A stretch of 64,000 bases of DNA, taken from Triatoma infestans (taxonomy: Eukaryota; Arthropoda; Insecta; Hemiptera; Reduviidae). Below are positions 10,895-21,537 of this stretch, in pieces. The notes under the pieces are model-generated. The model saw only the letters and a program-made list of their open reading frames with translations. It was not told the DNA's origin and made no database searches. The translations under genes were made by a program, and so were the position numbers. Each line of letters begins with the position of its first letter. The first letter of the stretch is position 1. Location: assembly GCA_011037195.1 (NCBI GenBank), contig JAAEAF010002664.1, positions 38,886-102,885 on the forward strand, in the 5' to 3' direction.

Positions 10895-12253
10895 TTTTTT
10901 TTTTTTTTGTCTACCTAATTTTTCAGTCTTTGCCCGAAACTTTTGTGTGCTAGATTTACCTAATCGTTAATACGAAGTTTGATATTGCTGCGATATTTTT
11001 TTCTTTTTTGAGATATTTTTTGTTCAGATCATGTTACAATTATATTTTACTCTTATTTCATTTGGCGATTGACTTGGGTGAAAAAGGTTTAAGATGGGAT
11101 CTTACTTGAACCTACTTAGGGAGTGGAGGATAGAATTCAAGTCGCTGGGAAAAAAGAGAACAAGTTTATTCAGTCTACATGGATAGCATCCTCAAATTAC
11201 GTAAGCAAAGAGGCGATGGGACTAGAACTAGTCGTAGGATACATTTAAAAATCTTACATAAAAAAAAAAAGAAGAAAATAAAATAAACTTGTACGGAAAT
11301 CTTAATTGCTCACAAGTGAATACATAATTTATTTAAAATATATATATATATTAATCAATCAGTGCATGATATATACATGAATGTGGAATGCAAGTTATTA
11401 AATTACCCTCTTCATCTTGGTTAATAGATAAATGTATTTTTTTCTCTCTCTCTCTCTCTCTCTGTGTGTTTTTTCATTTCCAAGGTTGCTCAACATTAAA
11501 CATGATTGCATCTCCAGGCATCATCATCTTTGTAGTTAAAATAGTGGGCACGCCCCTATCTACCACTAAAAACAGAGAGAAAAAAAAAACAGTCTTGTCA
11601 CGCAATGCGATCTTTGTTTGTAATATCACGCGACATTTAAGGTATCATAACATAGTGTGTTTTTTTTTTTAAAAATGGTACAGATATATATATCTAGTTT
11701 ACTAAATTTATTTATTACATCTTTTATTTCCCCCTGAAATATTAACTTTTTATATTTTAAAAAATATTACAATTTTTTCTTTTTTTTAAATAAATATTTC
11801 CAATACAGTTAAAATACTTCTGGAGAACATTTAATCTGTAACTTGAATTTCATGCCCTTCTTTGGCTGGTATTCTGTTTCCTTTATCTCTGCAACTGAAT
11901 CGCAAAGCATTTATTTTTTCTATTGCATTTTTTGTTTTTGTATCGAGAAATATATTCTTGGAATTTATCTTTAATAAAAAAAACAAAAACAAAAAAAATA
12001 CGAAATTGCTCTAAGAAGACCACATTATTCAATGTAATGCAAATATGGCCGTTTAGTAATAGTAATAGTTGGCTAAATAAGGTTCAATCATGAGGACATA
12101 TACATTGGATTGGGCTAAATTAGGTGCCATTCTCTCTCTATCCTCTTCATTGGATTTTAACCTGCAGTTGGCATGTCACAGAGAATACAAATCTGGCATG
12201 GACAGTTTCTTCAATGTAGAATTGATAAAACGTCATCCTTAACGATAAGTACA
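10895..12253. other. AT-rich stretch with a (TC)n tract, no gene seen
   Basis: Contains (TC)n at about 11442-11462 and several poly-A and poly-T runs. The 94-aa ORF at 11388-11672 spans the (TC)n tract and has no motif. Confidence 0.5.
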
Positions 12254-12266
12254 TTGGGTTGTACAT

Positions 12267-13118
12267 TTTTTATTATTATTATACCGGGTGCCCTGATAGC
12301 GTGGGACCTTAGCCTATATGGCTTTTATCCCCCCGATGCCCCCCCCATTTCCCCTTAAATAGTGTCTCCCGGTGGCTTACCGGTCTATCTACAATATCCC
12401 AAGATATCCTTGAACTCCAACTCGCCCAGGCAATCCTGTGAGAGTGGTGCCCTCCAAAATACGCGAAACCTAGTACCAACGAAACGGGGAAACTGACATA
12501 AATAGTGGTACACCGTTTCCCTGACACCGTCGTCGCAGTTCTGACAAATGGGACTAGACGTCCTCCCTATGTTAAACAAGTGACTAGACACCCAAGTGTG
12601 TCCAGTCACTATCCCCACCGAAATCCTCAGACCAGTCCTACTAAGGGACAGGAGATACTCAGAAACTCCCTGCTTAATTTCTTTTATAAATCTTTTAGCT
12701 TGGAGGCACCCCTGCGTGTCCTCCCAGCATTTTGTCCAAGACTCTCATCTCCCAAAATCTAATCTGTTTGTTGCGAAACTTCTTCGTGACGGCAAGGGCT
12801 GGTTCAGGACCGCAAAATGATATTGATGATCCCTCCCTAGCCAACTGATCCGCCCTCTCATTACGCATGTCCGGGTATCCAATAGAGACGCACCTTACCC
12901 CTCCGAGCCAAAGCATTAAGCCTTCTCCTACATTCTCCCACTAGTTTCGAACTCCACCATGGCTTGCTCAAAGACCTCAGTGCGGCCTGACTATCAGAGA
13001 AAATCCGCACCTCTTTGATCTCTCCCTGCCAATCCCCCACAAGGCGGCAGCATTCAATGATGCCTACCACCTCGGACTGGAAGACAGTGGCCAAACTACC
13101 CAAGGCCGCTGAACTCCC
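12267..13118 (-). pseudogene. 5'-truncated I-like LINE, RNase H to 3' tail, with TSD
   Basis: The minus strand encodes, with frameshifts, the end of a LINE polyprotein: QSEVVGIIECC and IFSDSQAALRSL (RNase H E and D motifs), LYWIPGHA, NERADQLAREG, then a CCHC-type CQNCDDGVRETVYHYLCQ. The 3' end carries an (AAT)n tail at 12271-12283 in plus view, as in I-type elements. Target duplication: TTGGGTTGTACAT (12254-12266) and TTGGGTTGTGCAT (13119-13131), one mismatch. The same LINE family, better preserved, lies at 54293-55210. Reverse transcriptase is absent by 5' truncation. Confidence 0.85.
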
Positions 13119-13131
13119 TTGGGTTGTGCAT

Positions 13132-14284
13132 AATCCATGCAGGAATTAATATAAAGTAGTGTGGTTAAATTTTCAAAATTTGCGATTCTTGTAGGTGATC
13201 GTATGTTGTGGACTCTGCAGATAATTAGCTGAAAAGAAAAAATAATAATAGGATATGTCGAGCCACAGTTCATTGGCTACCGTCATGTCTTCTAAGGAAG
13301 CACTTAGGCCATTAATGAGTAAAGTGCCTGAGCCCTTATCGGTCATTTCGCCTAAAAAAGGAACAACAAGTATAGGAAGAAGACAAAAAGGTAAGGAGTT
13401 ATGATTAACGCCTTCGATCCACGGCCGAAGACCTTAAGACTACAACCCGCAGGAAAGGAGGTGGGGTGGAAAATTGATGGATTTACACGTTCTCTTGAAA
13501 AATCATTGTGATGCCACCACGATGCAGGTGAGTTCCTAAGAAATTCAATGAAACATCTTACTGGTGCATAGTTTGGTTCTATCATAGGAAACTAACTTGG
13601 AGTTAGTAAAGAAGGGGACAAGACGCCCGGTCCACATCACGTGGAACCAGCATAGGCTTAATGTGAAGAAATATCTTCGACTCCAAGTTCGGCACAAGAA
13701 ATCCAACGCCAAAGTTGAAAAAAAATCGCCACAAAGAGGATTTGCTAAGTGTCCATTTTGTAGTTATGTTTTCTTAAGGAGACCGCTCTGTCCTTTAGCT
13801 CAGTTTTGTCTCTCTTCCACCCTCTCAAAAAATTCAGTAAATGTGAGCATAATGAGCCCTCCGAAAATGCGTCATTCCCACCAAATCTCTCCTAGGATGC
13901 TTTATTTTATGAGCCGTTTTACAATGGTCTTAAAAAAGCTGACTTGTTAATTCTAGAGCCAACTTCACCTCCACGCCTATGGATGGATAAAAAAGTATTA
14001 GGAAAGAATGGAAGGTAAGGAAGGTTTTGTTTCACACCTCCAAACTACAGTCGAATACCAGAGATATCGTATCTGTAGAAAAGACCGTGAGGTGGAATTA
14101 TGATGGGGTATTCTTTTGATTGGAAGCTGGTGGTGATGTCCCGACAGTCCAGGGAATCCAGTAGATAACCCCCTAGTGTCCAATTTGTGGATTTATCGAA
14201 GGGAAAGAGCATTGAAGTAGGAAATAGTAGGGAAGATGCCATGTGGATTGAAGGAAAATGGTTAATGGACAGATTAACAATTGA
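13132..14284. other. Unrecognised stretch with a 117-aa ORF
   Basis: Moderately GC-richer than its surroundings. The longest ORF, 13597-13950 (+), has the pair CPFC and many basic residues, but no family signature, no conserved partner in the window and no start context to support it. I would not call it a gene. It could be a worn transposon interior. Confidence 0.35.
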
Positions 14285-14800
14285 TTATGACATGAGAATG
14301 GCTGTCAAAGTCTGTCAACCGAAAGTGCGTTTTACTGAATAGTTTAATCAATTTTTTGTGATAGTTTTCGGAAACATCTCTCAACGATTTTCATTAATCT
14401 TCGCATAAAAACTACACACAGAGTAGTCCAATCATTTTTATTTGAAACCATTTTTATGATTCCTTGAAAATTGATTTTTGAGGTTTCTGTTGCTGTTGTA
14501 GCATCAACCACTCCTCTAAAATGTTACAAATGTACGGTTCTACCATTTAAAAGTACATTAAATGCAAGTTGATGCATTGAATTCCAAGTTTTTAAAAATT
14601 GGTGTACCAAAATTGCAACTTTACACATTAGGTTTCTGTGTTGTTTGGAATTTTTCTCGTAAACAACTCCAACAATTTCCTTAAACATAGAATGTTAACT
14701 GGCCATCTATAAATCCTATCAATTTTATTTGCTATCTAAAAAATTGATTCTTTAAAGTTACACCTTGAAAGTAAATAGAGCAACCATTAAATTTCCATTT
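14285..14800 (+). repeat. Old HINE-like modules
   Basis: Diverged copies of the internal module recur: CAACCGAAAGTGCGTTTTAC, CAACGATTTTCATTAATCTT, TTTTTATTTGAAA and later CTCCAACAATTTCCTTAAAC. Termini and microsatellite are gone. Divergence is clearly greater than in the full copies. Confidence 0.45.
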
Positions 14801-15118
14801 GGTTTGCTCCATTAACATTCAAGGTGTAACGACCCTGAAGAGGCTCATTGCAATATGGGTGAAAAGTTGGTTTCTAACAAACCCCAGACGTAGTCTCAAC
14901 CCAAAATGTCAAAAATGGCTACGGAAACCTAAAAGATCCGTAGTTGCTATTGGTAAATTTTGCTAGGAGCTAATTATCTCTCATGACGTCAGAACCAGCA
15001 AGTTAAGTACGGTTTCCGGTCATCTATATTTATGTATGTGTAAATTAAGGCATTAAACACTTAATGAAAAATTCGATTTCTCATTCAAATAAAATGTTAT
15101 TAGAACCGGGCTATTAAG
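14801..15118. other. Spacer before a SINE
   Basis: No ORF or repeat copy recognised. The segment CTATTAAGGGAG at its right edge resembles the sequence after the SINE tail (CTATTAAAGAG) and may be its imperfect TSD. Confidence 0.4.
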
Positions 15119-15360
15119 GGAGGAAATAGCTAAGTGGTTAGCGTAATGAATTCCCACGCGGAGGACACAGGTTCGAGTTCTGCTGTGCTGCCCTTAGATT
15201 TTTTTTTCCTAGGATCCTCTACAGATCACTGTCCGGTGATTGGCATCGTTGTCTATAACGAGAAAACACTGTCCGGAGGCCGGCAGTGCACTGAGAAGGC
15301 TCCGGGCGCCAGTTACCATAGATGTTGACGCGCCTTAAATAAAAAAAAAAAAATAATAAA
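15119..15360 (+). mobile_element. tRNA-derived SINE (type 2), best plus-strand copy
   Basis: The tRNA-like head has an A box TAGCTAAGTGG and a B box GGTTCGAGTTC about 45 nt later. A body with CACTGTCCGGTGATTGGCAT, GTGCACTGAGAAGGCTCC and GTTGACGCGCC follows, then an A-rich tail. Related copies are at 1.34, 36.33, 49.58, 50.94 and 57.87 kb. Transcription would be by RNA polymerase III through the internal boxes. Confidence 0.75.
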
Positions 15361-16180
15361 AACAGGACTATTAAAGAGCCGAATAAAATAAAAAAAATGC
15401 ATAACGCAATCTCAGGGACGTATATAGCAAATTAACCTAAAGCTGTACACTAAATATAGGAGCGTCTTGGTTCAATTACAAGGTTTCGACTTATATCATG
15501 GGAACACGATTGCTCTATCCTTGGCCAGTTGATGAACAATTAAAAGTTAATAATAAATCCATTATTTGCTCCATAAAAATTAAAGGAACAAAAAAACAAT
15601 TGCTTTCAAGTTTATGCGTTTTCATTTTATGTTTTACATTTAGTTGAATAATTAATATTTAAATAAGTCTTATTGCTATTAATTATATCATGATATAATT
15701 AGCCTTCATAGCTAGGTTAAGTTAATGAATATATTAAATCAATATTGCCGGTAGCTACCAATATGTAAACTATAAAAAATTGACTTGCACAAATAAACTT
15801 TCTTGTCTAATAAACAAATTAATATTCTTAATTATATCAATTAATCGCATTTTAAAACTAATGTTTTTCCAATATTGGTTGTCCAATAAAAATCGTAGTA
15901 AGATAATGACGCAAAGGTCATGGACTGGTTTATGTTTATTCTATTTTGAATTCATTAAAGATCATTTAACCTTATTATTTAGTAAGTAGGATGAAGGTTG
16001 TGATGATGATGAATTGAGAAACACACAACTGACATTGCACCTACAATTTATATTTCAACGATTTATTAATTAAGGGGAGAAGAGTGTATATAAGAGGGTA
16101 GAATGACTGAGTGAGAGTTATGATTGGTTGATAGCGTGATCAATGATGAATGGTGTAGGATTAGGCTGAATGTGTGCCGC
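15361..16180. other. AT-rich stretch without a recognised gene
   Basis: AT-rich DNA with the small ORF 15780-15989 (69 aa) that has no motif. Nothing else supportable. Confidence 0.5.
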
Positions 16181-16440
16181 CTTTGTATAAACTATGTCAG
16201 GAGGAAAAGGAGGAAATGGCGTCGCACCTGTTGTTCGATTATGTTGTAATCGCCTAATTGCGCTATAAGATCTTTGGCACACTGATTCACAGAGGAGATT
16301 ATAACGCCATAAAAACTGGTTGGGAAAGTCCTGAACCTCTTGAAGAGGGAAGGTTTCTCATACTAGGCCTACAGTGGTAGACACAACAAGCAATCATGAT
16401 CCACCCCATATTCAATCTAATCTAATCAAATCTAATCTAA
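16181..16440 (+). pseudogene. LINE 3' end fragment with (TCTAA)n tail
   Basis: In one frame the plus strand reads CKLCQEEKEEMASHLLFDYV, the CCHC-like C-terminus of an RNase H-bearing LINE, nearly matching the minus-strand fragment at 51.08-51.37 kb. It ends in repeated CTAAT/CTAATC units at about 16415-16440, the family's 3' tail. It is 5' truncated and carries stops. Confidence 0.65.
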
Positions 16441-16582
16441 GCCTGGGCGAATGCGAAAAATGTATCTATTGATACATTAATTGATTGATAATCTATTGAT
16501 ACATTTTTTCTGCCTGCCACTAATTTGTAGTTTCCACCCGAGTTCTTGCGATCTATTGTGCACCCATGCTATAAAGGTTGTA

Positions 16583-16930
16583 CTAATGAGGCATGCAATG
16601 CCAAAAAGTGTTCAAGACTAAAAAAGGAGTCCGATGGCGCCCTCCCCGGACAAAGCCATCTGCAGCCTTGTTGCCCTTGTATCCTGAATGCTTGGACAAG
16701 AAAAAAAACTTATTTTGGCATCTAATTTTGTAAAGATAGCCAGACAGGCCATTATCAATCTTAAATTGTCTTGGTAGGATCGGAAAATATACTTCTCGCA
16801 TAATACCAGATAATTCTTCCCGTAGATTCACTAACCCCAAGCGAATCAGTGAGTGATTGATAAGTGTACTGCCTACTAGCAGAATTATCGCTGGCAGGGC
16901 CGTCTTTTCCAATAGGCGTTCGAGTTAGTG
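16583..16930 (-). pseudogene. RNase H remnant of a LINE
   Basis: The minus strand reads KHSGYKGNKAADGFVRGG, matching the C-terminal RNase H motif (HxGIxGNExAD), with loosely similar sequence before it. The acidic catalytic residues upstream cannot be aligned with confidence. It is probably a 5'- and 3'-truncated LINE piece. Confidence 0.45.
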
Positions 16931-16974
16931 TGCCTATGGCCCACGAATGATTTTGGAAATAATAATTCAATTAT

Positions 16975-17156
16975 CAAAGATATTTACATTCAGAGTGTGA
17001 AAACTGAATTTGCTCTAAGCAAGTCTGTGTTATCACACTATTTGACAAACGCATCCTGAAGATGGGTACGCCCGAAAGCGGTCGATGACCACAAAAAGTA
17101 GGCTATCATGGAAAATGTCTCTGATGCTATCCAGCTCTGCGGAACCAACCACAACA
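16975..17156 (+). mobile_element. Solo ribozyme-bearing element, 182 bp, 14-bp TSD
   Basis: Perfect TSD AATAATTCAATTAT at 16961-16974 and 17157-17170. Between them lies one complete unit: an upstream block (GTGTGAAAACTGAATTTGCT), palindrome GTGTTATCACAC, the hammerhead-like core, then a tail ending GCGGAACCAACCACAACA. There is no poly-A tail and no ORF. This copy defines the minimal mobile unit of the family and its 3' terminus. Confidence 0.8.
17052..17089 (+). ncRNA. Hammerhead-ribozyme-like core, slightly degenerate
   Basis: Order: CATC (stem I), CTGAAGA, T, GGG TACG CCC (stem II, shortened), GAAA, GCGGTC, GATG (stem I partner). Stem I pairs perfectly. Stem III is weakened because AGC faces GGT. 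It is probably less active than the consensus. Confidence 0.5.
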
Positions 17157-17170
17157 AATAATTCAATTAT

Positions 17171-18020
17171 ATATTTATTCATACAAAAAAATTAAAAAAC
17201 AACTAAACATTTTTGTTTGCTACAATTAGCCGTGGAAAATTCATAATTGAATGCGATTACATTTTAGTCCAGTAGGCAGCGGTAAAACATGACATAAACT
17301 CAAATAACATTTGAGAAATATAACGTCACATATTTTTCAGAACACTAAAAAATTATTATGTGGGCAAAATGTCGATGACTAGGTCTCAAACCGGAGAGAG
17401 ATACACGACCTTGGTCAGTGAGGCTGCTCAACTGAGTTGAGTTGCTGGGACACACAGCGTACTCATCAGTCACGACGACATTGAAAGAGACATTTAACGA
17501 GAAATATATATATATACACATAATATATAATATGTATAGTCCTTATGTACATGTAAAAAAGGCTTTAATGTGTAGATAAAACACTACGTTTGTCATGCAT
17601 GCAACATATGCATTTGTGCCCTAATTTTTTAAGGGGGAAAAGCGAGTCTAAGCGAGTGCAGGTACACGCCACTACGCCTAGGAAGAGAGTACATACAGCG
17701 CCGTCAACTATAGATTTGATGGTTAATTATCCCCAAAGAATCTATAATTATGGACTCCCCTATACTCCCTAAATTCTCCTGATCGATGCCTGCCTACCTT
17801 CCTTGAAGAAGTCTAAGGTCATCCTCGGTATGGTGTCCCTTGACCCAAACCAAAGTCCACGGACCTGAAATTCACTTTCCACCAAATTGCTCCCTGAATT
17901 TTTCTTGATAAATGGACTTCTTTGTCGAGGTGAACGTTCATGGCTTGATGCTTATCACTGTTCTCATACCGCACTGTAGCGTCAATTATCAGTACTTCCT
18001 TTGATCCTTTTTCATTTAAA
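17171..18020. other. Stretch without a recognised gene
   Basis: Contains a TATATA tract near 17508 and the 60-aa ORF 17590-17772 without motif. No repeat partner was identified in the window. Confidence 0.45.
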
Positions 18021-18400
18021 TTTCAGTTAAGTGGTTTTTTTCATGAGAATGGCCATGGAAGTCTAAAAAAAAAAAAAATCCAGGAAATGACATTCACTAA
18101 AATCGTTTTTCCGGTTGGTTAATCGATTTTCACCAAAATTTTCCTCTGTCAGATACGATAGTTATAAATGGAATATCATTTTTCTTTCGTATTTGAAATA
18201 ATTTTATATAAATCATTCGTTAAAAATATTGTATTTATTTCCCGTAATTAGGTGACGTGAAAAATAATGTATTTCCGGTGAAATCTTGATTCTCCAAAAT
18301 CGAATCTCGATTCTTCGAAATCTCCAAAATTTGTTCACGATCCTAACACTTCCGCTTACCCAGCAAGTTAGTGAAAGTAATTGCTCACAATTGGCTAGCA
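18020..18400. repeat. Old HINE-like fragment
   Basis: Diverged module blocks are visible (TTTTTCCGGTTGGTTAATCG, ATTTCCGGTGAAATCTTGAT, GAACTTCCGCTTAC-like) and a remnant terminal hairpin region (AGCAAGTTAGTGAAAGTAAT). Orientation and ends are uncertain. Confidence 0.35.
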
Positions 18401-19150
18401 ACACATTGCATAATCGCTTAAATAGTAAAGAAGCCTTAATATTTTAATAAAAAAAAAAAACCTTAATTAAATTTAATTTTAATTGTTTACTATATTAATC
18501 TGTTAGTAACTTAAAGTAGTTACCAACTTTTTTTTCACGCTTTAGCAACTAGTAAGTATTCTTTTAATGAACGGAACTTTTTAATTTTATCCGTTATATT
18601 TTGCATTAGAAATGCACATTATTATTATATTATGTAAACATGAAAATCTCCTAATGACCCAGATTCTCCTCCTTTCTTTTCGTTTTTTTTTTTCTTAGCT
18701 TATTAAAAGAAAAAATAAAACAACATAAAATCTGTACATGTATTTTTTTTAATACATTCCCAAGATCTTGTAGGCGGATAACAGACCAGATAACGGATAA
18801 TTATGAGAACATTTTATGAGTATTTTTTTTTTTTTTTGTAATTATTTTCCTTTTAAAGTTTTTTTTAATTAAGGTCGTTCTATTGGCTGAACATAAGGCG
18901 CCGGTATATTAACTCAAGCATAAATTTTTTTATGTGTAACTGTGGAAGCGAAATATTAAATTGTTTTTTTAATTTTATTGTATAGTTTTATTAATTTCAT
19001 TTTATAAATAATAAAAAATAGACTTTGGGTAATAATAATTTATTGATCAAAAGTTTTTGTAAATTAGAAAGTCTAGACTACTTTCTTTTCATTTTTGTAC
19101 TTAACTTTTGTAAAATTCAATAGCTTTAAAACTAATTCGGCCAAAGGGAT
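18401..19150. other. Very AT-rich stretch, no gene seen
   Basis: Dominated by A and T runs; no ORF of note, no recognised repeat copy. Confidence 0.5.
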
Positions 19151-19590
19151 TTTTGCGGCTAAATTGTTATGGGCTATTTAGAAATTTACAATCTGTATTA
19201 CATATATAGAATGAGTAAATACGAGTAAGATGTTGGATAAATGAAACTGTGTAGGCTGTGAGAGAACTACCCAGCGGTAGCACTCTCTCTACGGGATCAG
19301 TCCTGAAGGAAAACTCGGGGCCACTGTCGATTCAAAACGTCAAGGTGGATTGTTAGGGACGCTAAAGATAGTACAAAAGAATTAAGAGCAAAGGGAGAGA
19401 GTAGTATGGAGTTTATTGATATTTTGTCCTTGGCTAATTGCTGTACGAAAGGAATGTTGAAGTCATTATGGAGAGCGTAAGTTTTTGAGACATAGAACGG
19501 AGCATTAACTATTGTTGTTGTTGTTATGGTTGGTTCTGCAGAGCTGGCAAGCATCAGAGACATTTCCCGTGATAGCCAGCTTCTTTTTGT

Positions 19591-19632
19591 GGTCATCGAC
19601 CGGTTTCGGGCGTTCGCCCATCTTTAGGATGC
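19591..19632 (-). ncRNA. Hammerhead-like core, G5-equivalent mutated
   Basis: Minus strand: CATC, CTAAAGA, T, GGGCG AA CGCCC, GAAACCGGTC, GATG. Stems I and II are perfect and GAAA is intact, but the first box reads CTAAAGA where a G is invariant in active hammerheads. Predicted inactive. Confidence 0.55.
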
Positions 19633-19643
19633 GTTTGCCACAC

Positions 19644-20229
19644 AAGTTCATCATCATCATCTGTTATTTATTTCAGTTGTAATTGAGGAGGACCTCAAGG
19701 AAGCATTCTTTCACCTCTACTATTTACTATCTTTACAGCTGACTAATCAACTCATCCAAATAAAATTACTTTTACATTTACCGACGATACTGCAGTTCTT
19801 TCTCCTCATGTGGATCCCGTCATGGTAACTCGTACTCTACAGTCTCATCTTCATATTCTTGAATCTTGGCTCCGGCAGTGGAGGCAAACGAACTTAAATC
19901 CAAACGCATAATCAAACACTTTAAACTGAAAAACTCTTCCTCCTCTTTACTTTAACAATATTATCTTTCCCATTGCAAACCAACTACGATATCTCGGATT
20001 ACATCTTGTCAGACGACTAATATGGAACCCAGCGTCTCCAGACTGAAAGGAATTGACTGCAACTTAAGGTATAAAATGCTAAATAAGATTACTTGGCAAA
20101 TGTTCAAAACTGACACTAACGACACAAGAAAATGCTATACACCGCTCTTCTAGCTCCCATTTGGACATACAATCCAAGCTCAGCTGACTTCAAACTCTAC
20201 AATCCTAAGATCCTAAGAACAGTAGTTGA
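19644..20229 (+). pseudogene. Jockey-type RT fragment inside element B
   Basis: The plus strand encodes PQGSILSPLLFTIFTAD and FTFTDDTAVLSPHVDPVM with damage, an RT palm region of a Jockey-clade LINE. It is near-identical to the copy at 28914 onward and starts at the same base (AAGTTCATCATCATCTG). Its 3' part is cut at GTAGTTGA, where the right ribozyme arm begins. It serves as the unoccupied (empty-site) counterpart of the insertion at 29365-29826. Confidence 0.75.
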
Positions 20230-20255
20230 ATTTGCTCTGTGCAAGTCTGTGTTAT

Positions 20256-20293
20256 CACCCTGAAGATGGGTGAGCGCCCGAAACCGGTCGGTG
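20256..20293 (+). ncRNA. Hammerhead-ribozyme-like core with intact boxes
   Basis: Order: CACC, CTGAAGA, T, GGGTG AG CGCCC, GAAA, CCGGTC, GGTG. The core boxes CTGANGA and GAAA match the hammerhead consensus; cleavage would follow the C of GGTC at 20289. Stem I here is CACC/GGTG instead of the family's CATC/GATG, so pairing is kept. Stem II has one G-U pair. Stem III is only the self-complementary ACCGGT, so action as a dimer is likely. One extra base separates box 1 from stem II. Confidence 0.6.
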
Positions 20294-20929
20294 ACCGCAA
20301 AAAGAAGCCGGCTATCACGGAAAATGTCTCTGAAGCATTAACTATCTGTCGAAATAGCTTAGAGTGGAATGTCTGAATGGTTCGTAAGTTTGTAGGTTTA
20401 GCTGAGCCCCACAATTCAAAGCCCGTTAAGCCAAAATTGGTTTGATTATAGAAATATACATCAGTCTTTTTAGTTTTGTAGATAATATTGGATCGCTTCC
20501 GATAAGTCTGTAAAGAAGTTTAGCCCTTTTAGTCAGTGCTTGTCTTTTAAGTCTTGTATATGGGTTCCACGTAAGTCTTTGTCAATGAAGAGTCCAAGGT
20601 AGCGCACCAGGTCTGTTACAGAGAGAGAGGATTGTGATTGAAGAAGCATTGGCATTTTTGTGGGTTCATTTTAATTCACCCACTTTTTTACCCATGATTC
20701 TATGGTATATAAATGTGTCTGTAAATTGTGTGAAGCTGATATGATGTCTGCATTTGTAGCGAGTACGGCTATATCGTCTGCGTATGTACAAAGTAGTGTG
20801 GATGGATTTGTAGGTATGTCTGATGTGTACACTGAGTAGAGGACGGGACCAAGTATACTACCCTGCGGTACCCCTGCCGCCCACTGAAAATAGAAAACTT
20901 TTTAACTTAAAAAAATCTGATGTGAAACT

Positions 20930-21420
20930 ATACGACTTAATCTGCTGTAATGTTTTTGGTTGATGTGTTGTAGTAGTGTGTAGTGTTGTAGCAAGAGCCC
21001 GTATTGAAAGGGGTTACGTCTGTGTGAATGTTTTAGAGAGAGATATTATGTTTTAAGAAATAGAGTAGAACCACTGTTTTAAATAAATAATTTAACTATA
21101 TATATTAATTTAGTAACTTTACAGTTATTAATTAGGAATATTGAATTAAGTTATAAATATACAGAAACTCTTGCACATTGATTGATTTAAACTGAAAAAT
21201 GTTCACGTAGCACTCATTGACACACTGATGTTCTCTCTCGATTGAATACTGATTGAATATTGAAATAATTCTCTTCAAATAATGCTGCTATTGGTAGTTA
21301 AAACCTGCCCTTTATATGTGATTTCTAGGAGGTGTTAAAAGACAAAGATTGGCCGAGTTCTCCGACGTCTCTAGTAACGGTGTCTTGTAACTCTGTTTTT
21401 TACCCTTTGCTAGCCAAAAT
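20930..21420 (-). repeat. LTR-like sequence, low confidence
   Basis: On the minus strand an ACATATAAAGGGCAGG TATA-type box is followed about 70-100 nt later by an initiator-like region, and no ORF is present. No second copy was found in the window, so this remains a guess from composition and the promoter-like box. Confidence 0.25.
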
Positions 21421-21537
21421 ACAATTTTCCCATTAAAACTGATATTAATTAAAAATTAAGGTTTATTTCAATTTATTTCTATTTTTTCCATTTGCTTCTT
21501 AAACTACACCTCTTATTTTACAGTTGTATATAATATA

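Larger units (their letters stand above)
19513..20333. mobile_element. Composite element B: ribozyme arms around a Jockey fragment, 12-bp TSD
   Basis: Perfect TSD AGCATTAACTAT at 19501-19512 and 20334-20345. The left arm (19513-19643) is a reversed ribozyme-family unit. The right arm (20230-20333) is a forward unit ending GTCTCTGA. Between them is a plus-strand Jockey RT segment. Removing the unit plus one TSD restores a continuous Jockey frame in the host LINE. The inner Jockey segment lacks its own 3' end, so it was not simply inserted by target-primed reverse transcription into a pre-existing ribozyme element. Confidence 0.78.
19160..20885 (-). pseudogene. Jockey-type LINE, RT to C-terminus, interrupted by element B
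   Basis: On the minus strand: AGVPQGSILGPVLYSVYTSD, then YADDIAVL (RT catalytic box), then LQTHLYTIESWVKKWV, typical of Jockey-clade reverse transcriptases, with stops and frame slips. The C-terminal part continues after element B: FHSKLFRQIVNA before and PFYVSKTYALHNDFNIPFV after, so the frame is continuous across the insertion. It ends near LNRQWPRVFLQD and a stop at 19297, followed by a probable 3' UTR. The 5' part is missing beyond 20885. Confidence 0.82.

Noticed and set aside
13597..13950. 117-aa ORF as a host gene
   Set aside because: No recognisable domain, no splice or promoter context and only one CPFC pair; length is within chance for this composition.
20205..20414. 69-aa minus ORF across the right ribozyme arm
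   Set aside because: It joins Jockey sequence to the antisense of the ribozyme arm and the TSD, an accidental fusion.
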